Positions 50,384-58,346 of a stretch of DNA of 64,000 bases are shown here, one piece after another. The DNA is from Flavobacteriales bacterium UBA7468. GTDB lineage: Bacteria > Bacteroidota > Bacteroidia > Flavobacteriales_D > Crocinitomicaceae. The notes under the pieces were generated by a model. It ran no database searches. It saw only the letters and a program-made list of their open reading frames with translations, and had not been told where the DNA came from. Each line of letters starts with the position of its first letter. Within the stretch, counting starts at the first letter, position 1. The DNA is taken from positions 124,001 through 188,000 of the forward strand of contig DLPC01000023.1 in assembly GCA_002478565.1 (NCBI GenBank). The letters are read 5' to 3'. The translations under genes were made by a program, and so were the position numbers.

Positions 50384-53300
50384 TTGCTTCAAAGAAATAA
50401 TTTTATTTTTTTCATTTGTTTGCTGCTTAGTGTTTTCACAAACGCTTATGGGCAAAATCAAGCACTGCTTGAAAAGGAAGCAGCTGACTTTTATCAGAAA
50501 AAAGATTTCAATAATGCTTTAACGGCGTATCGCCAATTGCTCGCCAAAGATCAGCTCAATCCGAATTTCAATTTTCGTTATGGCCATTGTTTGTATGAAG
50601 TAGCAGACCAAAACGACGCAGCCAAGTATTTTGATCTTATATTGGCCAATCAACTCACCGCAGATCCTTTGGTATATTATTACCGGGCTCGTATTTTTCA
50701 GCACCAGTATTTTTTCAGCAAAGCCATTCAAGCTTTCGAGCAATATGAAAAACTTACTGTGGGGCAAAAAAACGCGCTTGACGTTACTGAATTCAAAAAA
50801 CAATGTCAAAGAGGGCAAAATGAGTTTAAAAAATTCAAAACGCTTCCTTTTCTGAATACCAAGGAAGTTGAACTCGAGAAATTTTACTTCAAATACCCAT
50901 TTTCTGAGGATGGATACAGTATTTATGAAGCAGCAGATGTCTTACCAAAATATAATGTAAAAAAAGGCTACATGCCGATTTATTGTTACCGCCGTGCGAT
51001 GAAATATCGCATTGTTGCGGCATATGATGGTAGTGATCAGCTCGATTTATTTATACAGAAAAAGGACGCCGCTAATAATTGGGCGAGTTTAACGAAGATA
51101 GCGGGGGGTGTCAATACCAACGCGAATGAGAACTTTGGATTTTACGACGAAGAAACACAAACATTGTATTACAGCTCGCTAGCCAACAGCATAGGTGGCT
51201 ACGATTTGTACAAAGCACAACTCGATTTGAAAACAGGCCTAAGTACAGCACCAGAACGCTTGCCTTACCCGTATTCAAGCCCTGAAGACGACTTTCTTTA
51301 TGTGATTGATCGGATCCAAGAAAAAGTGTTTTTTGCGAGTAACAGAGCAGGGGTGGCTCAGCGTTGCGAAATTTACAGCTTGGCGCTCGAACAAGAGATA
51401 CAACAGCCATTTATTTTTTCAGGCACCTTTATTAATCAACAGAATAGCCAGCAAAACACAGCCAGTTTTACCTATATCGATTTAGCCTCACAGACAGCTT
51501 ATGGGCCATTTCTAAGTGAAACAGATGGCTCATTTATGATTGTTTTACCTCAAAAAGGTAGTTTTCGTTTAGACATACAGCTAGAAGGGGCTTCAGCACC
51601 TTATCAAACCAGTTTTGTAATACCAATACTTAAAGATCAAGAACAATTGCGACAACAGGTCATTTATGAAGTTACCGAATTAGGAAAAGAAAAATATACG
51701 GTCATTAATAGTATTATTCCAGCTGATCTCGAACAGCAAGTGGAGCTGCTCACAAATGCACAAGTTCGTTTACAAGGTGGCGAGCTCAAGCAGACACAAT
51801 TTGCATTTACAACTAAATCGAGTGAAAGTAGCCCTTTGTTGAGTCGTTTTGCCTGGCCGAATACTGATACGTTGGCTTTATTAGCTCACCTTACAGACTC
51901 ACTTTTAGCCGCTGAAGTGAGTCTCGAAAATCAAGTCCGTCTTACGGAAGTATTGCGCAAAGATTTCGAACAGAAATTAGCGCAGCGCGAGCTTTTACTT
52001 TCGAAAGGAGCCTCTGAAGAACTCGAACAAATCAATGAAGAATTGGCTTTCATCAAAAATTGGCTCAGTATCAATCAGGCTGCCAATATTCCGAATTTAG
52101 AAATCTTGAAACAAATTCAGCAAGCCAATGAAAAGATATCAGAATGGCAGTATACGCAACAACCAGATTCTATTCTTCATTACTTAGAAATACTCGATGC
52201 GCAACTGAGTACCTTTCTTCAAATTGCCGCTTTTGATGGGGAAAAGGCACTTGAGCTTGAGCAGCAAAAAACGCAAATAGCATTGGCTCAAAATGTTAAA
52301 TCCATTCAAACTGAAAAACAAAACCTCAGTCAAACTCAAGCACAAATCCAAGCGCAAGAGAAAAGCCTTGATTTACAGTCAAAAAAAGAACAGCTTACCA
52401 CACAACAAAGAATTGCGCAATTGAAAAAACAACAAGAAATTACGCAAGCTAACCTAGCAGAACTGGAGCAGCAACGTGCGCAACAAGAAAAGTACCTGCT
52501 TACCTTTGATCAAGATGTTTTAAAAGAAATTTACCTTGCAAGATCAGAGCGTCAAGATTTACCGAGATATGATCTTACGGTTTCTATGGAAGAATTATTG
52601 TCTCAATATGAGCAGCAAGAAGAATTGTTAAAGGAGTTAGCATTCGTTTCAAATAAGGAATCGATTTCTAGCGAAGGAAATCCAATTAAAGAAGAGGTCT
52701 CATCAAATCAAGAATTAAAAACGAAGGAGGAAACTATTTCTAGCGAAGGAAATCCAATCAAGGAAGGGATCTCATCGAATCAAGAATTAAAAACGAAGGA
52801 AGAATCCATTTCTAACGAAGGAAATCAAATTAAAGAGGAGCTTTCTTCGAATCAAGAAAATCCAAGCGAAGAGCAAATCGTTTCGAACCAAGGAAATCAA
52901 ATTAAAGAGGAGCTTTCTTCGAATCAAGTGAATCAAGCAATAAAAACGAAGGAAGAATCCATTTCTAGCGAAGGAAATCCAATCAAGGAAGGGATCTCAT
53001 CGAATCAAGAAAATCCAAGCGAAGAGCAAATCGTTTCGAACCAAGCGAATCAAATTAAAGAGGAGCTTTCTTCGAATCAAGAAAATCCAAGCGAAGAGCA
53101 AATCGCTTCGAACCAAGCGAATCAAAATAAAGAGGAGCTTTCTTCGAATCAAGTGAATCAAGCAATAAAAACGAAGGAAGAATCCATTTCTAGCGAAGTA
53201 AATCCTATCAAAGAAGAAATCTCTTCGAATCAAGAAAATCCAAGCGAAGAGCAAATCGCTTCGAACCAAGCGAATCAAAACAAAGAGGAGGTCACTTCAA

Positions 53301-55162
53301 ATCAAGTGAATCAAAATAAAGAGGAGTTTACTTCAAATCAAGCGAATCAAGTAATAAAAACGAAGGAGGAATTGCGCTCAAATGAAGAGAAATCAAGTTC
53401 AGTAAATCCAATCAAAGAAGAAATCGCTTCGAACCAAGCGAATCAAAACAAAGAGGAGCTTTCTTCGAATCAAGTAAATCCGAACGAAGAGCAAATCGCT
53501 TCGAATCAAGAAAAGTTAAGCGCGATAGAAAGGATTGCAACTCAATTGAAGGAAGAACAAGGCGAATACCTCACCATGAACATTCCAACTTTTGTACTGA
53601 AGAATGAAAATTTGGAAGCTTTAGATAATGAGCTGATGCTACCAGTAGCGGATAAACAATCTGAAGCCGAATTGGCCAGTGAGCAATGGCGATCTTATAT
53701 GATTTATTTGGAACAACGTGATTCCATGGAACAATTAAAGGCACAAATCATTCTCATTAACAAGGAAATCGAGCAATTAGAATTGACGCTACTTGATACA
53801 CCGACAGAAGCGTTGAGCGAACAACTCTTGGTTAAAGTACAAGAGCAACAAGCAGCAATTACAGCGCTTAGAAACCTACATGCTCAAGTTTTAGCAGGGG
53901 AAAATCAAGCTCAATTTGAATCTTTGTTTGCACTTGGATATTTACCGCCATATGAATTGATTTCAACAGCTTCTGCAAATCCATCCACGTCTTATTCAAC
54001 GATTTCATCAACATTTACCTCAACAACCTCGTCATCCTCGTCAACAACATCAACATCAACAACATCCTTAGCCCTTACAACTATTCCTTTTGAAATCAAT
54101 AAGCAAGCTAATTTGGCCAGCATCCCGATCGGTTTGCCTTGTCCACAAGGATTGGTTTTTAGGGTGCAAGTTGGTGCATTTAGAAAACCTATTCCGGCTG
54201 GTAAATTTACTGAGTTTAGCCCTGTAGATGGGCGTGTTTTGGCTAATGGTTTGACGGTTGTAATGGCGGGTTATTTCAGTTCTTCAGCGGAGGCATTAAA
54301 GCAAAGAAATGTCATAAGAAGCTTGGGTTATGCAGATGCGTTTATTGTGGCTTACAATGGTTGTGAGCGTCTGAATTATACCAATGCAGTTCAACTCGAA
54401 GCAGCTCAACAACCAAAAGGTAAAGCACTCGTTAAAAGCAGCATTTTTGAAACACCAGGAGAAGCTTTGTACTATACGGTTCAAGTGGGAGTGTATAATC
54501 GTCCGTTACAGTCTGAAAAACAACTTGGTTTACCAGAATTGATCGAAGCTCAGACGGCAAAGGGGCAATTCAGATATGCAAGTGGGCGTTTTGATCAACT
54601 TGCCAAGGCAAAAGAAAGACAACGCCTTGCAGTTGCTAAAGGCATCACAGATGCATTTATTGTGGCTTACTATCAAGGAAAAAGGATAAGCCTTGCTGAG
54701 GCTAAGCAGTTGCTTGCGCAGGGAGTGAATATGGATACAAAATCAACCAAACAAAACTTCCAAGAGCCAAAACCTACTGCCTTACCATTAGCGACGGTTC
54801 CGTTACTCCCCGTTAAAAAGCAACTTAAAGTGGTAGACCAATACGTTCGGTACGAAACGAATTGTACGGATTGTGTGGAAAAGCTTGAACAGCTCAACAA
54901 ACTGGGTGTATTCACGCATGTCAGTTCAGATAAAATTAGTTCAGCGCAATTGAACGAAAGTACATTGACAACCTTGCAACGCTACTACCTCAAAGGCTTT
55001 AAAGTCCAATCAAAGCAATTACAAGGGCCTTTTCAGACCCTAGTTGTGAAAGAACAAGAGCTCAGTGGTGCTCAGATGGATTGGTTGTTGCGACAAGCTT
55101 CTCCTTATTTATTGGAGCAACCCAATAATGGTGAAATACTCATTTCAGTTGAAATTGAGTAG
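50384..55162 (+). CDS. PorE-like protein with TPR, PD40-like, coiled coil, repeat tract and two SPOR-like domains
   Basis: A protein of about 1592 residues. Signal peptide about 1-24 (FTNAYGQ). TPR-like helices about 25-130 (DFNNALTAYRQLLAKD). A WD40-like PD40 region about 215-330 (ENFGFYDEETQTLYYSS, KVFFASNRAG), then a beta domain about 340-430 resembling a carboxypeptidase regulatory domain. A glutamine-rich coiled coil spans about 500-740. A tandem-repeat tract spans about 756-1044 and an S/T-rich linker 1194-1228. Two SPOR-like units follow (about 1255-1340, VFRVQVGAFRKPI; about 1361-1448, YYTVQVGVYNRPL). Order recalls PorE, but SPOR replaces OmpA. The start is a TTG: no in-frame ATG precedes the signal peptide. 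Confidence 0.78.
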   Translation: MLQRNNFIFFICLLLSVFTNAYGQNQALLEKEAADFYQKKDFNNALTAYRQLLAKDQLNPNFNFRYGHCLYEVADQNDAAKYFDLILANQLTADPLVYYYRARIFQHQYFFSKAIQAFEQYEKLTVGQKNALDVTEFKKQCQRGQNEFKKFKTLPFLNTKEVELEKFYFKYPFSEDGYSIYEAADVLPKYNVKKGYMPIYCYRRAMKYRIVAAYDGSDQLDLFIQKKDAANNWASLTKIAGGVNTNANENFGFYDEETQTLYYSSLANSIGGYDLYKAQLDLKTGLSTAPERLPYPYSSPEDDFLYVIDRIQEKVFFASNRAGVAQRCEIYSLALEQEIQQPFIFSGTFINQQNSQQNTASFTYIDLASQTAYGPFLSETDGSFMIVLPQKGSFRLDIQLEGASAPYQTSFVIPILKDQEQLRQQVIYEVTELGKEKYTVINSIIPADLEQQVELLTNAQVRLQGGELKQTQFAFTTKSSESSPLLSRFAWPNTDTLALLAHLTDSLLAAEVSLENQVRLTEVLRKDFEQKLAQRELLLSKGASEELEQINEELAFIKNWLSINQAANIPNLEILKQIQQANEKISEWQYTQQPDSILHYLEILDAQLSTFLQIAAFDGEKALELEQQKTQIALAQNVKSIQTEKQNLSQTQAQIQAQEKSLDLQSKKEQLTTQQRIAQLKKQQEITQANLAELEQQRAQQEKYLLTFDQDVLKEIYLARSERQDLPRYDLTVSMEELLSQYEQQEELLKELAFVSNKESISSEGNPIKEEVSSNQELKTKEETISSEGNPIKEGISSNQELKTKEESISNEGNQIKEELSSNQENPSEEQIVSNQGNQIKEELSSNQVNQAIKTKEESISSEGNPIKEGISSNQENPSEEQIVSNQANQIKEELSSNQENPSEEQIASNQANQNKEELSSNQVNQAIKTKEESISSEVNPIKEEISSNQENPSEEQIASNQANQNKEEVTSNQVNQNKEEFTSNQANQVIKTKEELRSNEEKSSSVNPIKEEIASNQANQNKEELSSNQVNPNEEQIASNQEKLSAIERIATQLKEEQGEYLTMNIPTFVLKNENLEALDNELMLPVADKQSEAELASEQWRSYMIYLEQRDSMEQLKAQIILINKEIEQLELTLLDTPTEALSEQLLVKVQEQQAAITALRNLHAQVLAGENQAQFESLFALGYLPPYELISTASANPSTSYSTISSTFTSTTSSSSSTTSTSTTSLALTTIPFEINKQANLASIPIGLPCPQGLVFRVQVGAFRKPIPAGKFTEFSPVDGRVLANGLTVVMAGYFSSSAEALKQRNVIRSLGYADAFIVAYNGCERLNYTNAVQLEAAQQPKGKALVKSSIFETPGEALYYTVQVGVYNRPLQSEKQLGLPELIEAQTAKGQFRYASGRFDQLAKAKERQRLAVAKGITDAFIVAYYQGKRISLAEAKQLLAQGVNMDTKSTKQNFQEPKPTALPLATVPLLPVKKQLKVVDQYVRYETNCTDCVEKLEQLNKLGVFTHVSSDKISSAQLNESTLTTLQRYYLKGFKVQSKQLQGPFQTLVVKEQELSGAQMDWLLRQASPYLLEQPNNGEILISVEIE
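52649..53516 (+). repeat. Imperfect in-frame tandem repeat tract
   Basis: About 870 bases inside the PorE-like gene made of shuffled 30-75-base units. Units encode variants of NPSEEQIASNQANQNKEE, LSSNQVNQAIKTKEES, and ISSEGNPIKEEISSNQ. Long stretches repeat almost base for base around 52848, 53000, 53074 and 53221. All units keep the reading frame. The tract is hydrophilic (S, N, Q, E, K) and probably disordered. It is prone to length change by slipped-strand or recombination events. Confidence 0.9.
53961..54069 (+). repeat. Ser/Thr-coding low-complexity repeat
   Basis: Runs of TCA, ACA and TCG codons (TCAACA motif repeated) encode about 35 residues that are almost all S and T, before the first SPOR-like domain. 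Probably a flexible, possibly O-glycosylated linker (inference). Confidence 0.8.
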
Positions 55163-55178
55163 TATTATTTCAACTGAA
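55144..55178. terminator. Inverted repeat between convergent stop codons
   Basis: Perfect 12-bp inverted repeat (TTCAGTTGAAAT at 55144-55155, complement at 55167-55178) with an 11-base loop that contains both stop codons. No T run follows on either strand, so it may be a weak bidirectional terminator or an mRNA 3'-end stabiliser. Confidence 0.5.
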
Positions 55179-56538
55179 GAATTTGCGTATCCATTGTTTG
55201 GCCACTTCCGTTTGGAATTGGGCCCAGTGCGGGCATGAAGCGTACAACTTGATTGCGGTCAAGAAGAATGTATGAGGGTGCACTTTGAAAGGACAGTAAA
55301 TCCCATAGTGCGTCATCAGGTTTTAGACCAATGAGCGGCCATTTTACTTTTTCAAAAGCTTTTGTATCTGCTTTGCTCCAGGAATTTTGTGAAGGGTAGA
55401 TGGTGATGATTTGTAAAACATCTTGGTGGCGTTCGGCAACTTTTTGCAGTGCTGCAATTTCCGATATACACTTCTGATTACCGGGTTGAAAGAAATGCAA
55501 GCAAATGATTTTATTGGGCAAATTTGTTTGAAGTTGAGCGCTCAGGTAGTTATATGAAACTTGCTTACCAACTTTTAAACGATTGAGCTTTATAACGTGG
55601 TGCTGTGCGGCTTTGCGCAGATCATTTTGTTGCGCGTTAGAAGCAAAATGACCATAGAATGTTGTGGCCATGGCCGCCGAAATTTTTTGATTTTGCTGCA
55701 ATTCAGAAATACTCAGAAATGCCACAAATTCTGCCCATGTTGTGTTGTGGATATAGGGGTCGGCTTCAAAGGCCGCAATGAGCTGCCTATAATCTAGATT
55801 AGAAAGGGCTAAAGTGGCTAAATTTCTGTTGGTTTGGTCGAGTTGATCAAAGTAATTTTGATAAAAAGCCCTAGCATACTCCAGTAATTTTGGTTGCTTA
55901 TAATTGAGTGTGTCTTCACTGAGGTAAAAGCTGAATTTATCCTCTTTTGTTGGTCCGCCAATAACAGAAAAATTATCGATTGTCAAGCCAACAGAGTACT
56001 TTATGTAGTCTTTTAAAAAGACCGAACTATCTTGATTGTAAACGGCAGCAGTTTCGTTTTTAAAAGCCCGAATTTTACTAATAAACTCATTACTTCGGAG
56101 GTCTTTGAGTTGGTAGATTTCCGAAACATATTGATCCATCCAGGCTTCAAACCCTAAAATGCGGTAATTGATGTCGAAGGTATCTAGCTTGTAAAAAAGT
56201 AATTCTACCTCTTTTTGCGCTGCAAGGCTAGGAATACCAGCATCATCTGGAAGCTCAATGATATAACGGCCATTAGGCTGTACATAGAACCAGCTGCAAC
56301 GGTCATTGCTGCAAATTTGTAACTGCTCGATTGTCGGGGTATTCCATTCAAATTGGAAAATCCCAATGCTGTCTGGTTTGACTTCAAGAAGTAGCGTGCG
56401 TTCGTTGCTTAAATAGTTGGTGGTGTGGTAAATAGATAGGGATGGGCTATTCCAGAAAGAAAGCCCCCTTACTTTTACTTGTGCAAAAGTTTGCTGGAAA
56501 TAAATAAGGAAAATAAGGATTAGCAGTCGCTTGGTCAT
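55165..56538 (-). CDS. Secreted thioredoxin-fold protein with lost active-site cysteine
   Basis: A 457-residue protein with a signal peptide (about residues 1-20, QQTFAQ), a long helical middle, and a C-terminal TlpA/AhpC-like domain. The active-site region reads HFFQPGNQKCISEIAAL, where active enzymes have a C-x-x-C; only the second cysteine remains. LDRNQVVRFMPALG follows as the expected last strand turn. It probably has a structural or binding role. The ATG at 56538 was chosen over a TTG at 56547. Five bases separate it from coaD, so it may be co-transcribed. Confidence 0.72.
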   Translation of the reverse strand: MTKRLLILIFLIYFQQTFAQVKVRGLSFWNSPSLSIYHTTNYLSNERTLLLEVKPDSIGIFQFEWNTPTIEQLQICSNDRCSWFYVQPNGRYIIELPDDAGIPSLAAQKEVELLFYKLDTFDINYRILGFEAWMDQYVSEIYQLKDLRSNEFISKIRAFKNETAAVYNQDSSVFLKDYIKYSVGLTIDNFSVIGGPTKEDKFSFYLSEDTLNYKQPKLLEYARAFYQNYFDQLDQTNRNLATLALSNLDYRQLIAAFEADPYIHNTTWAEFVAFLSISELQQNQKISAAMATTFYGHFASNAQQNDLRKAAQHHVIKLNRLKVGKQVSYNYLSAQLQTNLPNKIICLHFFQPGNQKCISEIAALQKVAERHQDVLQIITIYPSQNSWSKADTKAFEKVKWPLIGLKPDDALWDLLSFQSAPSYILLDRNQVVRFMPALGPIPNGSGQTMDTQILQLK

Positions 56539-56543
56539 GGGTC

Positions 56544-56999
56544 TCAAACGAGTAAGTCAGGTCTTGTTACAAAAGGTGAGATGTCTGCACCATTTAAGAA
56601 CATTTCGCGAATGATGCTTGAATTAATGGCACTGTGTTCTTGGTTCGTAAGGAAGAAAACGGTTTCAATTCCGGAAATAGAATGGTTCATATGGGCAATT
56701 GTACGCTCATATTCAAAATCTTTGCCATCGCGCAGCCCACGAACAATATGCGAAGCATGGATCTCTTTACAGAACTCTACGGTCAATTTCTGAAAAGTTT
56801 GAACCTTGATATTTGGAAATCCGACAAATAAAGATTGGATGTGCGTTACTTTTTGGTCGGTACTGAAAAGCCCTTGTTTTTTAGAATTGATGCCGATGCC
56901 AATAATGACTTCGTCAAAAAGCCCTAGCGCTTTGTGCACAACTGCTTCATGTCCTTTGGTAAAAGGGTCAAAACTACCGGGGAAAAGACAGCGTTTCAT
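56544..56999 (-). CDS. coaD: Phosphopantetheine adenylyltransferase
   Basis: A 151-residue enzyme that makes dephospho-CoA from 4'-phosphopantetheine and ATP. Motifs: CLFPGSFDPFTKGHEAVV (T-x-G-H nucleotide site), HIVRGLRDGKDFEYE, and ETVFFLTNQEHSAINSSIIRE. Length typical. The ATG overlaps the rsmD stop by four bases. Confidence 0.96.
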   Translation of the reverse strand: MKRCLFPGSFDPFTKGHEAVVHKALGLFDEVIIGIGINSKKQGLFSTDQKVTHIQSLFVGFPNIKVQTFQKLTVEFCKEIHASHIVRGLRDGKDFEYERTIAHMNHSISGIETVFFLTNQEHSAINSSIIREMFLNGADISPFVTRPDLLV

Positions 57000-57541
57000 A
57001 AATTAGGTTTAAAGAAGCTAAAGTAGACATTCCCAAAATTACGACAAAAGTCAAAATGAGGGTCTGAACTGAAATCGTCTTGTTTGCCGTGTTCGATGAT
57101 CAGAAAGCCATCGGGGCGCAGCAATTTTTTGTCGAAAATTTGTGCCATGAGTTCCTCATGAAAACCAAGATGAAAAGGCGGGTCGGCAAAAATGATGTCG
57201 TATTGCACGTTTTTTGCATTTTTACAATAAATGACACAATCTGATTTATAGACTTGCATCACCGAGGCAATTTGCAAGGTTTGCACATTTTGTTTCAAAT
57301 ATTGAACGCAGCGTGGATGACTGTCAATCGCTAATAAGCTTGCCGCACCTCTGCTGACAAACTCAAAGGAAATATTCCCGGTTCCGGCGCATAAATCAAG
57401 CACGTCCGCATCGAGCAGATCAGTTAGATTTTCCAGCACATTGAACAAACCTTCCTTGGCATAATCAGTAGTTGGTCGCGATGGAAAACCTGGAGGGGTT
57501 GCAAAGCGTTTTCCTTTTAGTGTTCCTCGTATGATCCGCAA
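56996..57541 (-). CDS. rsmD: 16S rRNA (guanine966-N2)-methyltransferase
   Basis: A 181-residue SAM-dependent RNA methyltransferase. Motifs: MRIIRGTLKGKRF at the N-terminus, RPTTDYAKEGLFNVL, LDLCAGTGNISFEFVSRGA (SAM binding) and IIFADPPFHLG (catalytic DPPF). The start is a TTG at 57541: the conserved family N-terminus begins exactly there and no ATG is in frame upstream. It overlaps the DUF3822 gene by 25 bases and coaD by four. Confidence 0.93.
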   Translation of the reverse strand: MRIIRGTLKGKRFATPPGFPSRPTTDYAKEGLFNVLENLTDLLDADVLDLCAGTGNISFEFVSRGAASLLAIDSHPRCVQYLKQNVQTLQIASVMQVYKSDCVIYCKNAKNVQYDIIFADPPFHLGFHEELMAQIFDKKLLRPDGFLIIEHGKQDDFSSDPHFDFCRNFGNVYFSFFKPNL

Positions 57542-58263
57542 AGTATGTCGTTTTGATAAGTGAAGAGTTGAAATTCTTGGATAGTGAAGTTTTCAAAATC
57601 CTTGAATTTCAGTAAAAGTTGTTGGATATGGTGTAGAGCTATACCTTCATTGGCTTGAGTCAAACCTAAAATGAAGGATTGATCAAGCCCTAACTTTTGT
57701 TGGTGAGCTAATAAGAAATAGATAAAGTCGCTTTCTTGTTGAAAATCATTGGCGGTACAGCTCAATAAGCGCTTTTGCTTGAAAACACTAAGTACAAACT
57801 TGCTTTCATGGAAAAAAACATGAATTTGATCAGCTTGTTTCTTTTGCGCCAAATAGTTTAATTGCAAGGATACTTCATGCTGCAATTGTTTGTGCTGTAG
57901 TTCGTTCTTGCAGTACTCAGTGAGCCATACTGGGACACTATAAATGACAACTAGTTCAAGGCTTTGGATGGTGTCGTAGCGCAATGTAAGCGTTTCTGCT
58001 AAGCGTCCGTGATTGAGTTCATAATAAGCTTGCAGCTGGGTAGCGTCAAAAAGATTACTCGGAAATAAAGTGTAATCTGGAGCAAACCATGTAATACGGT
58101 GTAAACTACTCTGTCGGAGTGCGGATTGAATAGATGTGCTCATGCGATGATTGACCAATGGTTTGTTCAAATCCAAAGGCAGTTGCTCCATACTTGTGCC
58201 CAGTTCATTTTTTTGAAGGAGCGTCAGTGTGTTTTCTGAAAAGGAAAGTACGAGTTGTTGCAT
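57517..58263 (-). CDS. DUF3822 family protein
   Basis: A 248-residue protein of the DUF3822 family, found in Bacteroidota next to rsmD and coaD. It has no signal peptide. The pattern LVLSFSENTLTLLQKNELG at the N-terminus and the ASKHA-like alternating strands suggest an actin-like (type IV pilus assembly ATPase PilM-like) fold, but this is tentative. Function unknown. A TAGCTTTG box lies 37 bases upstream (58301-58308). Confidence 0.8.
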   Translation of the reverse strand: MQQLVLSFSENTLTLLQKNELGTSMEQLPLDLNKPLVNHRMSTSIQSALRQSSLHRITWFAPDYTLFPSNLFDATQLQAYYELNHGRLAETLTLRYDTIQSLELVVIYSVPVWLTEYCKNELQHKQLQHEVSLQLNYLAQKKQADQIHVFFHESKFVLSVFKQKRLLSCTANDFQQESDFIYFLLAHQQKLGLDQSFILGLTQANEGIALHHIQQLLLKFKDFENFTIQEFQLFTYQNDILCGSYEEH

Positions 58264-58300
58264 GATCTTGTTTATAACTACTCTTCATTAGTGTACTGTG

Positions 58301-58308
58301 CAAAGCTA
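58301..58308 (-). promoter_or_regulatory. -7 promoter box (TAGCTTTG) for DUF3822-rsmD-coaD
   Basis: Minus strand TAGCTTTG, perfect match, 37 bases before the DUF3822 ATG. Confidence 0.45.
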
Positions 58309-58315
58309 CAATATT

Positions 58316-58323
58316 TAATTTTG
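58316..58323 (+). promoter_or_regulatory. -7 promoter box (TAATTTTG) for the helicase gene
   Basis: Perfect match 23 bases before the ATG at 58347, back to back with the box at 58301-58308. Confidence 0.45.
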
Positions 58324-58346
58324 TTGTCTCCTCTTATCAGTTAAAG

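Noticed and set aside
52997..53278. Open frame on the minus strand across the repeat tract (93 codons, repeated FAWIFLIRR-type phrases)
   Set aside because: It is the mirror of the in-frame plus-strand repeats; the repetition keeps it open by chance and it has no promoter.
52649..53516. CRISPR-like array of direct repeats
   Set aside because: Units are of variable length, have no unique spacers and stay in one coding frame of a large gene.
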